Shown here one piece after another: positions 35,288-43,712 of a DNA stretch of 64,000 bases (position 1 is its first letter; each line of letters opens with the position of its first letter). The position numbers and the translations under genes were made by a program. Below the pieces are notes generated by a model. It saw only the letters and a list, made by a program, of their open reading frames with translations. It made no database searches and was not told the DNA's origin. The DNA lies in the NCBI RefSeq assembly GCF_019049245.1, contig NZ_JAGMUK010000037.1, positions 1 through 64,000 of the forward strand, read 5' to 3'. Source of the stretch: Streptomyces sp. AC555_RSS877. GTDB lineage: Bacteria > Actinomycetota > Actinomycetes > Streptomycetales > Streptomycetaceae.

Positions 35288-36433
35288 CTACCAGGAGGCC
35301 AGCGAGCCGTCGGTGTTGCGCCACACGGGGTTGCGCCAGCGGTGTCCGCGTTCGGCGGCCGCGCGGACCGCGTCCTCGTCGATGGTGATGCCCAGGCCGG
35401 GTGCGGTCAGGCGGTCGATGTAGCCGTCGCGGAAGGTGAAGGGCTCGGTGTCGACGAGGTAGTCCAGCAGCCCGCTGCTGTCGCCGTACCCGATGCCGAG
35501 CGCCTGTTCCTGGATGAGGAAGTTGGGGGCGGCGAAGTCGAGTTGGAGACTGGCGGCCAGTGCGATCGGACCGAGCGGGCAGTGCGGGGCGACCAGGACG
35601 TCGTACGTCTCCGCCATCGCCGCGATGCGCCGGGTCTCCGAGATGCCGCCGGCGTGGCTGATGTCCGGCTGCGCCACGGCGATGCCGTCCGCCAGCACGG
35701 AACGGAAGTCCCAGCGGGAGTAGAGCCGTTCACCGGTGGCGATGGGGATAGAGGTGGAGCGCACCACGGCGCCGAGGTCCCGGGTGAACTCCGGCAGCAC
35801 CGGTTCCTCCACGAACATCGGCAGCAGGGGCTCCAGCAGCGGCAGGACGCGGCGGGACATCGCCCCGCTGAAGCGGCCGTGGAAGTCCAGCGCCAGGTCG
35901 CGGTCCGGGCCGATCGCCTCGCGTACCGCGGCCACCTGCTCCACGATGGCGTGGATCGCGGCGGGCGTGTCGAGCGGTTCCAGCTGACCGCAGGGGTTCA
36001 ACTTGACCGCGGTCAGCCCTTTGGCGACCTGCTCGGCCGCCGACTCGCCTATCTCCTGCGGGGTTTCGCCGCCCACCCAGCCGTAGATGCGCACCCGGTC
36101 GCGGACATGGCCGCCGAGGAGCTGGTGCACCGGGACGCCGTGGGTCTTGCCCGCGATGTCCCACAGGGCCTGGTCGATGCCGGCCAGGGCGCTGCTGAGA
36201 ACCGGGCCGCCGCGGTAGAAGCCGCTCTTGGCGAGCACCTGCCAGTGCTCCTCGATACGGGCCGGGTCCTGCCCCACGAGGTAGTCGAACATCTCCTCCA
36301 CGCAGCGGGCGACGGTGTGCGCCTTGCCCTCGACGATGGGTTCGCCCCAGCCGGAGATGCCCTCGTCGGTGTCGACGCGCAGGAAGACCCAGCGCGGCTC
36401 GACGAGGAAGAGTTCGTACCCAGTGATCTTCAT
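35288..36433 (-). CDS. dgoD: D-galactonate dehydratase-like enolase-superfamily enzyme
   Basis: This 381-residue mandelate-racemase-type protein opens with MKITGYELFLVEPRWVFLRV and DEGISGWGEPIVEGK, typical of galactonate dehydratase. Metal-ligand regions are visible (DLALDFHGRFS, FVEEPVLPEF, IATGERLYSRWDF), as is the catalytic His region VLVAPHCPLGPIALAA. It converts D-galactonate to 2-keto-3-deoxygalactonate. The start follows GGAGGTCC. It is 100 bp downstream of the SDR gene, in the LacI operon. Substrate choice between galactonate and a related sugar acid is inferred. Confidence 0.88.
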   Translation of the reverse strand: MKITGYELFLVEPRWVFLRVDTDEGISGWGEPIVEGKAHTVARCVEEMFDYLVGQDPARIEEHWQVLAKSGFYRGGPVLSSALAGIDQALWDIAGKTHGVPVHQLLGGHVRDRVRIYGWVGGETPQEIGESAAEQVAKGLTAVKLNPCGQLEPLDTPAAIHAIVEQVAAVREAIGPDRDLALDFHGRFSGAMSRRVLPLLEPLLPMFVEEPVLPEFTRDLGAVVRSTSIPIATGERLYSRWDFRSVLADGIAVAQPDISHAGGISETRRIAAMAETYDVLVAPHCPLGPIALAASLQLDFAAPNFLIQEQALGIGYGDSSGLLDYLVDTEPFTFRDGYIDRLTAPGLGITIDEDAVRAAAERGHRWRNPVWRNTDGSLASW

Positions 36434-36533
36434 GGTGTGGACCTCCGGTCCTGGTGCACGGCCCGGAGGCCGACGGTGATGGGTGTCGCGGGGAGGGGGC
36501 GGGAGGGAAACGCGTGGGGGAGTGCCGGGCGGC

Positions 36534-37298
36534 CTACTCCTGGGAGCTGATGCCGCGGCCGCCGTCCACGAGCAGGTTCTGGCCGGTGATGAAGGAGGCG
36601 TCGTCGGAGGCGAAGAAGGCCACCGCGGCCGCGATGTCCTCGGGGGCACCGAGCCTGCCGACCGGTGTCCGCCCGATGGTCAGGTCCTTGTACTCCGGAG
36701 GGGTGTCCGCCCACAGGGCGGTGACGACGGCTCCGGGAAGGACGGCGTTGAACCGGATCTCCCCGCCGTACTCGACGGCGAGCTGGCGCACCAGGGCGCC
36801 GATCCCGCCCTTGGCCGCCGCGTACGCGGGGAAGCCGCGGAAGCCGAGGGCGGCGTGCACGGACGAGGTCACCACCACCGCCCCCCGGGCTTCTCTCAGC
36901 AGCGGCACCGTGGCGCGGACGCCGTAGAACACCGAGTCGAGGGAGAGCCGCAGCTGGTCGTGCCAGGCGGCGTCGTCCAGCTCGTGGGCCGGGCCGGGCA
37001 GGTTCCGGCCGGCGTTGAGGTGCAGGACGTCGAGGCGTCCGGTCCAGGACGCCACCTCCTCGACGGCCGCGGTCCACTCCTCGGGCGAGGTGGCGTCGAG
37101 CCGCCGGGCCCGGGCGTGTCCCTGCTCGGCGCGGATCTCCTCGGCCACCCGGTGGGCGCCCTCGCTGTCCACGTCGGTGACGAGGACCGACGCCCCCTCC
37201 GCGGCCAGGCGGTGGGCGGTGGCCGCTCCGATCCCGGAGGCGGCCGCGGTGAGCAGGGCCGTACGGCCCGCGAAGCGGGTCGGCCCGGGTGCTCTCAT
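36534..37298 (-). CDS. Short-chain dehydrogenase, possible aldose 1-dehydrogenase
   Basis: This 254-residue classical SDR has LTAAASGIGAATAHRLAAEG for cofactor binding, LNAGRN, the catalytic Ser and Tyr-x3-Lys (VVVTSSVHAALGFRGFPAYAAAKGG) and a C-terminal TGQNLLVDGGRG. The leading TDVDSEG loop carries Asp at the place that favours NAD. With the lactonase and galactonate dehydratase it could oxidise galactose or another aldose. Its ATG overlaps the LacI stop by 4 bp. Confidence 0.85.
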   Translation of the reverse strand: MRAPGPTRFAGRTALLTAAASGIGAATAHRLAAEGASVLVTDVDSEGAHRVAEEIRAEQGHARARRLDATSPEEWTAAVEEVASWTGRLDVLHLNAGRNLPGPAHELDDAAWHDQLRLSLDSVFYGVRATVPLLREARGAVVVTSSVHAALGFRGFPAYAAAKGGIGALVRQLAVEYGGEIRFNAVLPGAVVTALWADTPPEYKDLTIGRTPVGRLGAPEDIAAAVAFFASDDASFITGQNLLVDGGRGISSQE

Positions 37299-38332
37299 GG
37301 CGTTCCTCCGGGTCTCGCGGTGGAGCCGCGCAGGACCAGACGCGGCTCGGTGGGTACCAGGACGTCCCCCACGGGCGCCCCCTGGATGGCGGCCACCAAG
37401 GCGTCCACGGCCGCGGTGCCCAGTTCGTACAGGGGCATCGCCACGGTCGTCAGCGGCGGGGAGAGGTGGGCGGCGACGGGCAGGTCGTCGTTGCCGACGA
37501 TGGAGATGTCCTCGGGGATGCGCAGGCCGAGCCCTCGGATCGCCGCCATCGCGCCTATCGCCTGCGCGAGCGAGCTGGTGTAGAGGGCGGTGACCGGCGG
37601 GCGGGTGCCGGCGTCCGGGCGGAGCAGTTCCAGGGTCGCGGACACGCCGCCGTCCTCGGTGAAGTCCCCGGACGCGACCGGGGCGGCACTGAGCCGCAGC
37701 GCGTCGGCGTGCCGCAGGAACGCGTGCTTGCGGGCATCACTGGGAGTGATGCCGGATGGGCCCGCGACATGTCCGATCGCCCGGTGACCCAGCCCGTGGA
37801 GGTGGTCGAGGGCGGTGACGCTGGAACGGGCCACGTCCATGGTGACGTTCCGCCCGGAGCCCTCGACCGACCGGTTGAGGAAGACATGCGGGATCGGGCT
37901 GCGGCTCAGGGCGTCCAACAACGGGTGCCCAGGACGGGCCGAGGCGATCAGCAGTCCGTCGACCCGGCCCTCCTGCACCAGGTCGTTGAAGGACTCGTCG
38001 GCCTCCTGCCCCTCGAAGTCCTCGGCGAGCAGGGAGAGATAGCCCAGTTCGCGTGCCCGCTGGTAGGCGCCCCGGGCGATGGTGACGTAGGTGGGGTTGG
38101 CGAGGGCGGGCACGAGCAGGGCGAAGGCGTGCGTGCTGGCACCCGCCAGGGCCCGTGCGCCGGAGTGGGGGCGGTAGCCGAGCGCGGTGGCGGCCTCGTG
38201 CACGCGCCGCCGGGTCTCCGGCCGCACGGACAGGTCCTCTCGACCGTTGAGCACCTTGGACACGGTGGCCTTGGAGACCCCCGCCTCCCGGGCGACGTCC
38301 ACCAGCCTGGCCCGCACGGGCTGTTCCGGCAC
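37295..38332 (-). CDS. LacI-family transcriptional repressor of the sugar regulon
   Basis: This 345-residue protein has the LacI helix-turn-helix and hinge (RLVDVAREAGVSKATVSKVL, NGREDLSVRPETRRRVHEAA) and a periplasmic-binding-type sensor domain (ALLVPALANPTYVTIARGAY, VDGLLIASARPGHPL, SIVGNDDLPVAAHLSPPLTTV). GTG 38332 follows GAGAGGGGG. It heads the minus-strand operon and faces the ABC importer, so it probably controls both, and perhaps the GH43 genes. Confidence 0.9.
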   Translation of the reverse strand: MPEQPVRARLVDVAREAGVSKATVSKVLNGREDLSVRPETRRRVHEAATALGYRPHSGARALAGASTHAFALLVPALANPTYVTIARGAYQRARELGYLSLLAEDFEGQEADESFNDLVQEGRVDGLLIASARPGHPLLDALSRSPIPHVFLNRSVEGSGRNVTMDVARSSVTALDHLHGLGHRAIGHVAGPSGITPSDARKHAFLRHADALRLSAAPVASGDFTEDGGVSATLELLRPDAGTRPPVTALYTSSLAQAIGAMAAIRGLGLRIPEDISIVGNDDLPVAAHLSPPLTTVAMPLYELGTAAVDALVAAIQGAPVGDVLVPTEPRLVLRGSTARPGGTP

Positions 38333-38416
38333 CGGGGCCCCCTCTCTCTTCGCTTGACCGGAGATGGCTTGTTCCCGGCCTCTTGACACTCTCTGGCGGT
38401 GCAACCTAACGTTCGC

Positions 38417-38425
38417 GAAAGTTTC
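38417..38425. promoter_or_regulatory. GAAAGTTTC palindrome in the LacI/ABC divergent region
   Basis: A perfect 9-bp palindrome in the context GTTCGCGAAAGTTTCAG, about 85 bp upstream of the LacI start in a 400-bp non-coding region. It is of the same GAAAnTTTC type as the site before the GH43 operon, which makes it a candidate operator for the LacI protein. Confidence 0.55.
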
Positions 38426-38439
38426 AGTCAACCGGTTTC

Positions 38440-38468
38440 CTCAGGCGGAAATAAGCGACACGCCTGAG
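38440..38468. promoter_or_regulatory. CTCAGGCG...CGCCTGAG inverted repeat
   Basis: Perfect 8-bp arms (38440-38447 and 38461-38468) separated by 13 bp, in the same divergent region and about 265 bp before the binding-protein start. It may be a second operator or a leader hairpin. The rest of 38469-38732 shows no gene. A 7-bp pair (CATCCGC 38493-38499, GCGGATG 38524-38530) is weaker. Confidence 0.45.
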
Positions 38469-38732
38469 CAGAGCCCTGGAAATCGGTCAGGCCATCCGCG
38501 GAACTTTTCAGCCAACGCTGACGGCGGATGCCGTGTGCGCTGAAGCACCTTCACACGCCGACCGCGGACGCGACCACCGTCGCAACCGCGATCTCGTCAT
38601 ACGAGTGCCGACGTCCGCGTACGGAGACGGGTCCACACGTCCCGGTCCGGACGCCGCCTCCCGCCTGCCCTCCGCTCCGCAACTCCCCGCTGTCCCCGGC
38701 ATGCCGGGACATCCGTCTGAAAGGCCGCGAAC

Positions 38733-40094
38733 GTGCCTATATCTACAGGTTCCCTCGACAGACGTCAGTTCCTCAGGGCCTCCGCCGCCTCCGCCGGTGC
38801 CGCGCTCGCCGCGACCGCGCTGTCCGGCTGCGCCAACTCCGTCGGCGACGACGACGGCGGCGGCGCCGGGAGCGGCAGGACGACGCTCAACGTCATGACG
38901 GTGGAGAACGAGTGGGACAAGAAGACCCTCAAGGCCGCGGAAGCGGCGCTGGGGATGCGCCTCAACGTCATCATCGCGGACCCCACCAAGCTCAACGCCA
39001 TGCTGGCCGCCAAGAACCCGCCGGACGTGGTGCGCGGTTTCGGCGCGACGGAGACCGCGTACTTCGCCGCCCGCGGGCTGATGACCGACCTGGACCCGTA
39101 CTTCGCGAAGAGTGACGCGCTCAAGGTCTCCGACCTCGACCCGGTCAACGACGTGTGGCGCTACGACGGCGAGAAGCAGGGCGCGGGCCCCCGCTACGGC
39201 ATGGCCAAGGACTACTCCCAGGACCAGATGTTCTGGTACCGCACCGACCTGCTCGACGCCGCCAAGCTGGACCAGCCCAGCGCCACCGAGGCGCTGTCCG
39301 CCGACGCGTGGCTGGACATGGGCAAGGAGCTGGTCAAGCGCCGGCTCGGCAAGGTCAAGGTGTACGGACTGAACGCCACCGGCATGGGCGCCTTCTCGCA
39401 GCTCATGGGCATGACGGCCTCGGCCGGCGGAAGCCTGTTCGCCGAGGACCTGGCCACCGTGGACTTCTCCTCGCCCGAGGCGCTCAAGGCGCTGGACTGG
39501 TTCCTCGCGTACTCGCGCGCCGACATCGGTCCGAGCCCCGCCAACCCGAACCCGGACGGCTGGGACGGACCGACCTACCAGGCCAAGCGGATGGCGATGA
39601 GCTGCAACGGCTACTGGTTCGGCGGACTGGTCGGCGCCGACCCCAAGCTGGCCGACATCACCCGGTTCGCGCCCGCCCCGCAGCTCGGCGGCAACCGCGT
39701 CAGCCCCTGCTTCGGCGCCACCGGCTTCTGGATGCCCAGGGACGCCAAGAACAAGGACGCCGCCTGGAAGTTCTTCGAGTGGTACTTCGCCGGCAAGCCC
39801 GCCCAGGAGCGTGCGGCCAGCGGCTGGGGCATTCCCTCACTGAAGTCGCTGCACGCGCAGATGCCGCAGGGCACCGCGTTCCAGAAGCAGGCCTTCGAGG
39901 TCCAGCAGCAGGAGCTGTCGCACCTGTCCGTGCTGAGCTTCACCCCGTACGCCCAGCAGGCCGCCCTGGACGGCGTCCTCAGCAAGGTGCTGCCCGGCGC
40001 GATCAAGTCCAAGACGGCCACGGGCAAGGTCGCCGACGAGCTGAACTCCCGGATGAACGAGGCGCTCGCCCAGGGCAAGGAGCTGGTGGGGTGA
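38733..40094 (+). CDS. ABC transporter sugar-binding lipoprotein
   Basis: This 453-residue extracellular binding protein (family 1) has a twin-Arg motif (LDRRQFLRAS), a hydrophobic stretch and a lipobox LSGC with Cys33. It is therefore probably exported folded by Tat and lipid-anchored. The mature part shows cluster B sugar-binding features (WYRTDLLDAAKLDQP, GFWMPRDAKNKDAAWKFFEW). GTG 38733 follows GAAAGG. Its TGA overlaps the permease GTG. The ligand is probably an arabinose- or galactose-containing oligosaccharide. No ATPase gene is here, so a shared MsiK-type ATPase is expected. Confidence 0.92.
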   Translation: MPISTGSLDRRQFLRASAASAGAALAATALSGCANSVGDDDGGGAGSGRTTLNVMTVENEWDKKTLKAAEAALGMRLNVIIADPTKLNAMLAAKNPPDVVRGFGATETAYFAARGLMTDLDPYFAKSDALKVSDLDPVNDVWRYDGEKQGAGPRYGMAKDYSQDQMFWYRTDLLDAAKLDQPSATEALSADAWLDMGKELVKRRLGKVKVYGLNATGMGAFSQLMGMTASAGGSLFAEDLATVDFSSPEALKALDWFLAYSRADIGPSPANPNPDGWDGPTYQAKRMAMSCNGYWFGGLVGADPKLADITRFAPAPQLGGNRVSPCFGATGFWMPRDAKNKDAAWKFFEWYFAGKPAQERAASGWGIPSLKSLHAQMPQGTAFQKQAFEVQQQELSHLSVLSFTPYAQQAALDGVLSKVLPGAIKSKTATGKVADELNSRMNEALAQGKELVG

Positions 40095-41146
40095 CCACCG
40101 ATCAGCTCGCCGGACCGGCAGGCGTGCCGGGTGCGTCGTCGCCCACGGGGGAGACGGCCGCCCGCCCCGCCCGCCGGCCGGGCCGGCGCCCGGCTCGCAG
40201 GCCCCGCTCGCTGGAGTCCCGCCGCGCGTTCGCCTTCTACGTCTTCGTCGGCCCCTGGATCCTGGGCTTCCTCACCCTGACGGCCTTCCCGCTGGGCTAC
40301 GCGCTGTGGCTCAGCTTCACCAACGCGGACGGCCTGTCCGCCAACTCGCGCTTCGTGGGCCTGGACAACTACAAGGAGGTCTTCACCAACGCCGAGACCA
40401 TGGCCTCCCTGGCCCGCACCGGAGTGTTCACCGCGATCACGGTGCCGCTGACGATCGCGGCCGGGCTGCTGCTGGCGGTGCTGGTGAACCAGCCGATTCG
40501 CTCGCGCGGAGTCTTCCGCACGCTGCTGTACCTGCCCGCCGTGGTGCCGCCGGTCGGCGCCGCCCTCACCTTCAAGCTGATCTTCGACCGCGACTCGGGA
40601 GCGGCCAACGGCATCCTGGACGGCTTCGACGTCAACGGCGTGTCCTGGCTGGTGGATCCCTACGCCCGCTGGGTCCTGATCGCGCTGACGATGTGGGGCG
40701 TGGGCAACGTCATGATCATCTCGCTGGCGGGGCTACAGGACATCCCCAAGGAGCTGAACGAGGCGGCGCGGGTGGACGGGGCCAGTGCCTGGCAGTCCTT
40801 CAGCCGGATCACCCTGCCGCTGCTCTCCCCGGTGATCTTTTTCCAGGTGATCACCGGCATCATCGCCGCCGTGCAGAGCTTCCTGCCGCTGCTGATCTCC
40901 CTCGACCCCTCCCCGAGGGGCGTCTCGGCCGTGCCCGAGGGCAACTACCTGTACATGATCGACGTGTTCTCGCAGTACTTCGCCAACGGCCGCTACGGAT
41001 ACGCCTCCGCGATGCTCTGGGTGCTCTTCGCGATCATCGTCTTCATCACCTTCCTCGTCTTCAGACTCAGCAAGGGCGCGGTCTTCTACTCCGTGGAACC
41101 GGAAGCCGTGAAGAAGCCCAAGCCCCGCACGATCGGAGGCACGTGA
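40091..41146 (+). CDS. ABC sugar transporter permease 1 (MalF/UgpA-like)
   Basis: This 351-residue protein has a basic Pro/Arg-rich N-terminal tail of about 50 residues, six membrane segments (FYVFVGPWILGFLTLTAFPL at the first) and the EAA loop ELNEAARVDGASAWQSFSRI that docks on the ATPase. It starts with GTGA overlapping the binding protein stop and ends with TGATG shared with the second permease. Confidence 0.92.
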   Translation: MTTDQLAGPAGVPGASSPTGETAARPARRPGRRPARRPRSLESRRAFAFYVFVGPWILGFLTLTAFPLGYALWLSFTNADGLSANSRFVGLDNYKEVFTNAETMASLARTGVFTAITVPLTIAAGLLLAVLVNQPIRSRGVFRTLLYLPAVVPPVGAALTFKLIFDRDSGAANGILDGFDVNGVSWLVDPYARWVLIALTMWGVGNVMIISLAGLQDIPKELNEAARVDGASAWQSFSRITLPLLSPVIFFQVITGIIAAVQSFLPLLISLDPSPRGVSAVPEGNYLYMIDVFSQYFANGRYGYASAMLWVLFAIIVFITFLVFRLSKGAVFYSVEPEAVKKPKPRTIGGT

Positions 41147-41967
41147 TGGTGTTCCGCCGCCGCAGCGCCGTCTACATGCTCCTGGTGGGCTGCCTCGTCC
41201 TCTTCCTCAGCCCCTTCGGCTGGCTGATGATCACCGCGTTCAAGGACCCCTCCGAACTGCGCGCCATCCCCATCCACTGGTGGCCGCACCAGCCCAACCT
41301 GGGCAACTTCAAGGAAGCCCTGACCCACTTCGACTACCTCGGCTACGCCCAGAACTCGATGACGATCTCCGTCATCTACGCGGTGCTGGTGACGCTCGCC
41401 TCGGCCTGGGCGGGGTACGGCTTCGCCCGGCTGAACGCCCCCGGCAAGCGGGCCGTCTTCGCCGTGCTGCTGTCGACGATGATGCTCCCGCAGGTCATCA
41501 CCCTCATCCCGACCTATCTGCTGTTCGCCAAGGTCCACCTGACCAACACCTACATGCCGTGGGTGCTGTGGGGGCTGTGCGGTGCGCCGTACCTCATCTT
41601 CCTGTTCCGGCAGTTCTTCTCGAACATGCCGAAGGAACTGGAGGAGGCGGCGATCGTCGACGGCTGCGGGCAGATCCGCATCTTCTGGCGGATCTTCCTG
41701 CCGCAGTCCTGGCCGGTCATCGCCACCAGCCTGATCCTCTCCTTCAGCTGGACGTGGGGAGACTGGATCGCACCCGCCCTGCTGCTGGACGACAGCCGCA
41801 CCACGCTCGCCGTCAAGCTCGCCCGCGGCTATGTCAACGACCACGGCGCGCAGCTCGGCAACCTCGTCGCGGCGGGTGCGGTGATGTACGTCGTCCCCGT
41901 ACTGGCCCTCTTCCTGATCCTGCAGCGCGGCTTCGTCTCCGGTGTCGCCACGTCCGGACTCAAGTAA
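41146..41967 (+). CDS. ABC sugar transporter permease 2 (MalG/UgpE-like)
   Basis: This 273-residue protein has six membrane segments (MLLVGCLVLFLSPFGWLMIT first) and the EAA loop ELEEAAIVDGCGQIRIFWRI. It pairs with permease 1 and the lipoprotein as a CUT1 importer. Its ATG shares one base with the previous stop. A short coupled frame and the aldolase follow. Confidence 0.92.
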   Translation: MVFRRRSAVYMLLVGCLVLFLSPFGWLMITAFKDPSELRAIPIHWWPHQPNLGNFKEALTHFDYLGYAQNSMTISVIYAVLVTLASAWAGYGFARLNAPGKRAVFAVLLSTMMLPQVITLIPTYLLFAKVHLTNTYMPWVLWGLCGAPYLIFLFRQFFSNMPKELEEAAIVDGCGQIRIFWRIFLPQSWPVIATSLILSFSWTWGDWIAPALLLDDSRTTLAVKLARGYVNDHGAQLGNLVAAGAVMYVVPVLALFLILQRGFVSGVATSGLK

Positions 41968-41980
41968 GGAATCCCTCTCG

Positions 41981-42031
41981 ATGACCGACACCCAGGTCCG
42001 CTCCAAGTCCCCCGCAGGGGTGGGGTCGTGA
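41981..42031 (+). CDS. 16-codon frame translationally coupled to the aldolase
   Basis: ATG 41981 opens MTDTQVRSKSPAGVGS and ends in a TGA that overlaps the aldolase GTG (GTGA, 42028). A ribosome-binding-like AAGGA lies about 10 nt upstream. The frame may be a coupling leader or the stump of a gene lost between permease and aldolase. There is no evidence for a stable peptide. Confidence 0.35.
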   Translation: MTDTQVRSKSPAGVGS

Positions 42032-42699
42032 CGGAACGTCCCGCCCTCACCCGGCAGCTCGGCCGGACCCGGGTCATGGCCATCCTCAGGTCGGCCGACG
42101 CCTCGGGCCTGCCCGCCGTGGCCCGTGCCCTCGCGGCCGGCGGCATCACCTGCCTGGAGGTCACGCTCACCACCCCGGGCGCCCTCGACGCCCTGGCCCG
42201 CATCCGGGACGAGCTCGGACCCGGCGTGGCCGTCGGTGCCGGCACCGTGATCACCGAGGCACAGGCCCGGGACGCCCGGGCGGCCGGAGCCGCGTTCCTG
42301 GTCGCCCCCGTGGTGGACGTCCAGGTCATCCGGGCCGCGGCGGACTTCGGCACCCCCTGCTATCCGGGCGCCTGGACGCCGACCGAGGTGTCCACCGCCT
42401 GGCAGGCGGGCGCCGCCGCCGTCAAGCTGTTCCCGGCGAGCACCGGCGGCCCCGCACACCTGCGCCAACTGCGGGCGCCCCTGCCGGACATCCCCCTCAT
42501 AGCCGTCGGCGGTGTCGACCTCGCGCAGGCACGGGACTACCTCGACGCCGGAGCCCGCGCCGTCGGCATCGGCTCCCCGCTGCTGCGCGGAGCCGACCGG
42601 AACCCGACCGCGGAGGCACTGACGGCCCTCACGGAAAGGACGCGCGTGCTGCTGGACACCGTAGGCGCCGTCGAGCAGGCCGAGGAGGCCGGCTCGTGA
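42028..42699 (+). CDS. KDPG / KDPGal aldolase
   Basis: This 223-residue class I aldolase of the Eda/DgoA type has the catalytic Glu in CLEVTLTTPGAL, GAGTVIT, the Schiff-base Lys in AAVKLFPASTGG and IAVGGVDLAQARDYLDAGARAVGIGS. It cleaves 2-keto-3-deoxy-6-phospho-gluconate or -galactonate to pyruvate and glyceraldehyde 3-phosphate. Given the galactonate dehydratase across the divergent promoter, the galacto form is likelier. It overlaps the kinase by 4 bp (GTGA). Confidence 0.9.
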   Translation: MTERPALTRQLGRTRVMAILRSADASGLPAVARALAAGGITCLEVTLTTPGALDALARIRDELGPGVAVGAGTVITEAQARDARAAGAAFLVAPVVDVQVIRAAADFGTPCYPGAWTPTEVSTAWQAGAAAVKLFPASTGGPAHLRQLRAPLPDIPLIAVGGVDLAQARDYLDAGARAVGIGSPLLRGADRNPTAEALTALTERTRVLLDTVGAVEQAEEAGS

Positions 42700-43661
42700 A
42701 CGGCCCCGCGGAGAACGCGTCCCCCTACCTGGTGACGGTGGGCGAGGTCCTCGGTGTCATGGCGGCAGCGGAGCCCGGTCCGCTCGGACTCGGCGCCCTG
42801 CTGCGCCTCGGGCTCGCCGGAGCGGAGTCCAACGTCGCCATCGGCGTCAGCCGGCTCGGCGGCTCGGCCACCTGGATCGGCCGTGTCAGCGAAGACGGCC
42901 TCGGCGAGATGATCCTGCGCGAACTGCGCGCCGAGGGCGTCACCACCGTCGCGGTACGGGACCCCGCGCCCACCTCGCTGCTGCTGAAGGAACGACGGAC
43001 CGCCACGCACAGCCGGGTGCGGTACCACCGCACCCACACCGCCGGTTCCCGGCTGTCCCCGCAGGACATACCCGAGGACGTCGTCGCCGGCGCGGCGGTC
43101 GTGCACATCACCGGGATCACCCCCGCGCTGGGGGAGGGCCCCGCCGCGGCCGTCCGCCGGGTCGTGGACATCGCCGTCGACGCCGGCGTACCCGTCTCCC
43201 TGGACGTCAACTTCCGGTCCCTGCTGTGGAGCGAGGCTAAGGCCCGGCGCACGCTGCTGCCCCTGCTGCGCGGCAGCGACCTGGTGTTCGCGGGTCCGCA
43301 CGAGGCCCGGCTGGTGGTCCCCGACGCCGACACCCCGGAGGAACTCGCCCAGGGCATCTGCGAACTGGGGCCTGGCGGTGCCGTGATCAAGATGGGTGCC
43401 GAGGGGGCCTTCGCGCTCCTCGACGGGAAGCCGTACCGGCAGCTCGCCATGCCCGTCCGCGTCCAGGACCCGGTGGGAGCGGGAGACGCCTTCGCCGCCG
43501 GGTACCTGGCCGAACTGCTCGCGGGCGAACCGCCCGAGCGGCGGCTGCGGACGGCGGCCCTCGTCGGGGCCTTCGCGGTGAGCACCACCGGCGACTGGGA
43601 GGGCCTGCCCCGGCGCGCCGAGCTGGCCCTGCTGGACCATCACGACGACGTCGTCCGCTGA
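42696..43661 (+). CDS. PfkB-family sugar kinase, 2-keto-3-deoxygluconate/galactonate kinase-like
   Basis: This 321-residue ribokinase-fold kinase has the N-terminal LVTVGEVLGVM, the GGSATWIGRVSEDGLGEMIL substrate region and the C-terminal catalytic DPVGAGDAFAAGYLAELL. It would phosphorylate the keto-deoxy acid made by the dehydratase for the aldolase that overlaps it upstream. KdgK is the closest functional group. Fructokinase is the alternative. Confidence 0.88.
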   Translation: MNGPAENASPYLVTVGEVLGVMAAAEPGPLGLGALLRLGLAGAESNVAIGVSRLGGSATWIGRVSEDGLGEMILRELRAEGVTTVAVRDPAPTSLLLKERRTATHSRVRYHRTHTAGSRLSPQDIPEDVVAGAAVVHITGITPALGEGPAAAVRRVVDIAVDAGVPVSLDVNFRSLLWSEAKARRTLLPLLRGSDLVFAGPHEARLVVPDADTPEELAQGICELGPGGAVIKMGAEGAFALLDGKPYRQLAMPVRVQDPVGAGDAFAAGYLAELLAGEPPERRLRTAALVGAFAVSTTGDWEGLPRRAELALLDHHDDVVR

Positions 43662-43712
43662 TCCATCCGCCCGCCGCACGCGTCAACTGCCCATCCGCCT
43701 CAAGGACGTTCC

